This document shows positions 8,346 through 9,930 of a stretch of DNA of 9,930 nucleotides, piece after piece (position 1 is the stretch's first letter; every line of letters starts with the position of its first letter). The position numbers and the translations under genes were made by a program. The notes under the pieces are model-generated. The model was not told where the DNA came from. It searched no databases and saw only the letters and a program-made list of their open reading frames with translations. This DNA is from an uncultured delta proteobacterium (lineage in GTDB: Bacteria; Myxococcota_A; Polyangia; Polyangiales; Ga0077539), in contig CAIOSS010001450.1 of assembly GCA_903860995.1 (NCBI GenBank), forward strand, positions 1 through 9,930, written 5' to 3'.

Positions 8346-8511
8346 CACGATGTCGGGTGCCCCTGCGGGGGGGGAATGAAGCGGCGTGGACGCTCCGGCG
8401 AGCGGCTGAATCTAAGCGGATTTCGACCGCCGCGCTCGATCGCAGCCTTGTGTGTGGAACAATCCGTCCGACCGCGCCTTCGACCGCGCGGGAGAGGAGC
8501 CCCGCCACCCG
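8346..8511. other. Divergent intergenic region
   Basis: These 166 bases lie between the LamG gene and the hydrolase gene. A less GC-rich pocket near 8410-8425 contains, on the minus strand, TAGATT as a possible -10 for the LamG gene, but no matching -35 was seen. A run of G (8365-8371 area) and the direct repeat CGACCGCGC (two copies around 8470-8490) were noted. No convincing promoter, operator or RNA gene was found. Confidence 0.4.
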
Positions 8512-9645
8512 ATGAGCACATCGAGCTCGAAGACCCACGGACTCCGCGTCGAGCGGATGAGGGCCTCGCCGCGGTATACCGACGGCAGCTTCCACAACAC
8601 CCGCCCCGTGTCGCCGGGCCTGAAGAAGGGCAGCGTCGCGCCGACGGTGAAGGAGTTCCTGCTGGGGGGACAGCGGCGGACCCCGCCGGGGCCGCTGCCC
8701 TCCATGAGCCCGCTGGCGCAGTGGGCGCGGCCCGTCGAGACGGGGCTGCGCGCTACCTGGCTCGGTCACTCGACGGTGCTCGTCGAGATCGACGGCGTGC
8801 GGGTGCTCACCGACCCCGTGTGGGGCGAGCGCGTGTCGCCCCTGAGCTTCGCCGGGCCGAAGCGCTTCCAGCCCGTGCCCGTCTCCCTCGACGCGCTGCC
8901 GCCGCTCGACGCGGTGATCATCTCCCACGACCACTTCGACCACCTCGACCACCCCACCATGCTCGCGCTCGCCCGGCGCGACGTGCCCTTCTTTACCTCG
9001 CTCGGCGTGGGCGCCCACCTGGAGGCGTGGGGCGTCCCGCCGTCGCGCATCACCGAGCTCGACTGGTGGGATCGCGTCGAGCTGCCCGGCGCCGAGCTGT
9101 CCATCACCGCCGCGCCTTCGCAGCACTTCTCCGGGCGGGTGCTCGGCGGCCGCAACGCCACGCTCTGGTCGTCCTTCGTGCTGCGTGGGCCGCGACACGC
9201 GGTCTTCTTCAGCGGCGACACGGGGCTCACCCCCGAGTACGGGGAGATCCGTCGGCGCCTCGGCCCCTTCGACCTGGTGATGCTGGAGGTGGGGGCGTTC
9301 CACCCGGCGTGGGGGGACATCCACCTCGGTCCAGCCAACGCGCTCGAGGCGCTTTCGCTGCTGGGCGGCGGGAGCCTCCTGCCGGTGCACTGGGGCACCT
9401 TCAACCTCGCCATCCACGCGTGGGACGAGCCCGCCGAGACGCTCATCGAGCTCGCGCCCGCGCAGGGAGCGCACGTCGTGATGCCGCGCCTCGGCGAGGC
9501 CGTGGAGCCCTCCCGGGCCGAGCGGGTCACGCCCTGGTGGCGCGCGGCGGCGGCGGCCGTGAAGGGCGCGGCGGCCGAGCCCGAAGCGCTGGCCCCGGCC
9601 GCGGAGGGAGACCCCGACGCGCGCGTCGAGTGGCCCATCGACTGA
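8512..9645 (+). CDS. Metallo-beta-lactamase-fold hydrolase, NAPE-PLD/RomA-like
   Basis: A 377-residue MBL-fold hydrolase of the group that includes RomA and N-acyl-phosphatidylethanolamine phospholipase D. Visible marks are WLGHSTVLVEIDGVRVLTDP (83-102), the metal motif SHDHFDH (His139, His141, Asp143, His144), SQHFSGR (His205), FSGDTG (Asp236) and PVHWGTF (His293). The segment GPFDLVMLEVGAFHPAWGDI with His271 is diagnostic for this group. It should hold two metal ions and may act on a phosphodiester or lipid, but the substrate is unknown. No signal peptide is seen, so it is probably cytoplasmic. ATG 8512 has GGAGAGGAG about 12 bases upstream; a longer frame from GTG 8452 adds 20 unconserved-looking residues. 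The C-terminal 40 residues are Ala/Glu-rich. Its TGA stop abuts the 160-base inverted-repeat element. Confidence 0.93.
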   Translation: MSTSSSKTHGLRVERMRASPRYTDGSFHNTRPVSPGLKKGSVAPTVKEFLLGGQRRTPPGPLPSMSPLAQWARPVETGLRATWLGHSTVLVEIDGVRVLTDPVWGERVSPLSFAGPKRFQPVPVSLDALPPLDAVIISHDHFDHLDHPTMLALARRDVPFFTSLGVGAHLEAWGVPPSRITELDWWDRVELPGAELSITAAPSQHFSGRVLGGRNATLWSSFVLRGPRHAVFFSGDTGLTPEYGEIRRRLGPFDLVMLEVGAFHPAWGDIHLGPANALEALSLLGGGSLLPVHWGTFNLAIHAWDEPAETLIELAPAQGAHVVMPRLGEAVEPSRAERVTPWWRAAAAAVKGAAAEPEALAPAAEGDPDARVEWPID

Positions 9646-9804
9646 AGAGGTGTTGATCCATGTCTCCCGTCGGCAACGCGGCGGGGCACGTCGCCATGCG
9701 GCGTCAGAGCGATTCACCGCACAGAGAGTGCGGTTTCATCGCTCTTCCTTGCCTGGCTCGCGCCGCGCCACGCTGCCTCGGTCCGACATTGATCAACACC
9801 TCTT
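9645..9804. repeat. 160-base palindromic element with 14-base terminal inverted repeats (MITE-like)
   Basis: The ends are perfect inverted repeats, AAGAGGTGTTGATC (9645-9658) and GATCAACACCTCTT (9791-9804), extended by ATGTC/GACAT after one mismatch. Inside, 9672-9690 pairs with 9759-9777 at 15 of 19 positions in exact register. The centre is a hairpin: AGAGCGAT (9706-9713) with ATCGCTCT (9738-9745), and ACCGCAC/GTGCGGT around loop AGAGA (9723-9727). Everything is symmetrical about position 9725. There is no transposase and third-position composition is not coding-like. TGA occurs at both borders (9643-9645, 9804-9806) and could be a 3-base target duplication. A small non-autonomous transposable element or a REP-like palindromic repeat fits; the family is not identified. 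Confidence 0.75.
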
Positions 9805-9930
9805 GAGCTGCACCCGCCACGTGACGATCACCGCCACGCAGCCCGACGAGGTGCTCGGCGCCGCGGCGGCGGGCGTGGGCGACCTCGACGGCGATGGCTA
9901 CGGCGACATCGCCGTGTCGTCGCAAACCGC
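9803..9930 (+). CDS. FG-GAP repeat protein fragment, start unclear, 3' end beyond window
   Basis: The frame encodes DEVLGAAAAGVGDLDGDGYG followed by DIAVSSQT, an FG-GAP (integrin alpha-type) repeat with the calcium loop DLDGDGYGD. Such repeats form beta-propellers in secreted or surface proteins. From 9803 nearly every codon ends in G or C, whereas in the same frame inside the adjoining palindromic element about one third end in A or T. Coding character therefore begins at the element's right edge. No ATG is available; possible starts are TTG 9803, GTG 9821 and, within the element, GTG 9650 or GTG 9728. None has a good ribosome site, and no signal peptide precedes the repeat. It could be a 5'-truncated remnant, a gene reading from the element, or part of a broken longer gene. 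The start given is provisional. Confidence 0.5.
   Translation, partial: MSCTRHVTITATQPDEVLGAAAAGVGDLDGDGYGDIAVSSQT

Noticed and set aside
7864..9717. 617-codon minus-strand frame across the LamG and hydrolase genes
   Set aside because: It crosses two identified genes and the palindromic element and has Arg/His/Gly-rich shadow composition.
9704..9925. 73-codon minus-strand frame near the right edge
   Set aside because: It spans half of the palindromic element and the antisense of the FG-GAP sequence; no coding signal of its own.

Overview
The window is very GC-rich, with G or C at nearly every third codon position. It reads like a myxobacterial (Myxococcota, perhaps Polyangia) chromosome. 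Support for that is inference: a lepA-lepB pair with a long LepB, several lipoproteins with Asp-rich 'DxDxDG' repeats, a LamG-fold secreted protein, FG-GAP sequence, and an Arg/Gly-tailed pseudouridine synthase. The genus cannot be named from sequence alone.

Layout. Minus strand, 4395 down to 1: a small ribbon-helix-helix (RHH) protein, the translation factor LepA/EF4, signal peptidase I (LepB) with an extra N-terminal membrane module, and a secreted Cys-rich protein that runs off the left edge. Gaps of 35-54 bases suggest one transcription unit that links translation with protein export. Positions 4396-4761 form a divergent control region with candidate promoters on both strands and several short palindromes.

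Plus strand, 4762-7465: two paralogous lipoproteins, each with five or six DxDxDG repeats about 24 residues apart, followed by an RsuA/RluB-type pseudouridine synthase. Both junctions overlap by a few bases (ATGA and GTGA), so the three genes are probably translationally coupled. Immediately downstream is a compact initiator tRNA-fMet gene with its own promoter and a strong hairpin terminator.

Positions 7683-8345 (minus) encode a secreted LamG/concanavalin-like protein. It is divergent from a metallo-beta-lactamase-fold hydrolase of the NAPE-PLD/RomA type (8512-9645, plus). The stop codon of the hydrolase touches a 160-base, nearly symmetrical inverted-repeat element (9645-9804). Directly after its right end, strongly coding sequence for an FG-GAP repeat begins and runs off the window, with no recognisable start or signal peptide.

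The item most worth following is the 160-base palindromic element and how it sits between the hydrolase and the headless FG-GAP frame. Second is the coupled pair of DxDxDG lipoproteins with an rRNA-modification gene. No CRISPR array, phage or complete insertion sequence was seen.
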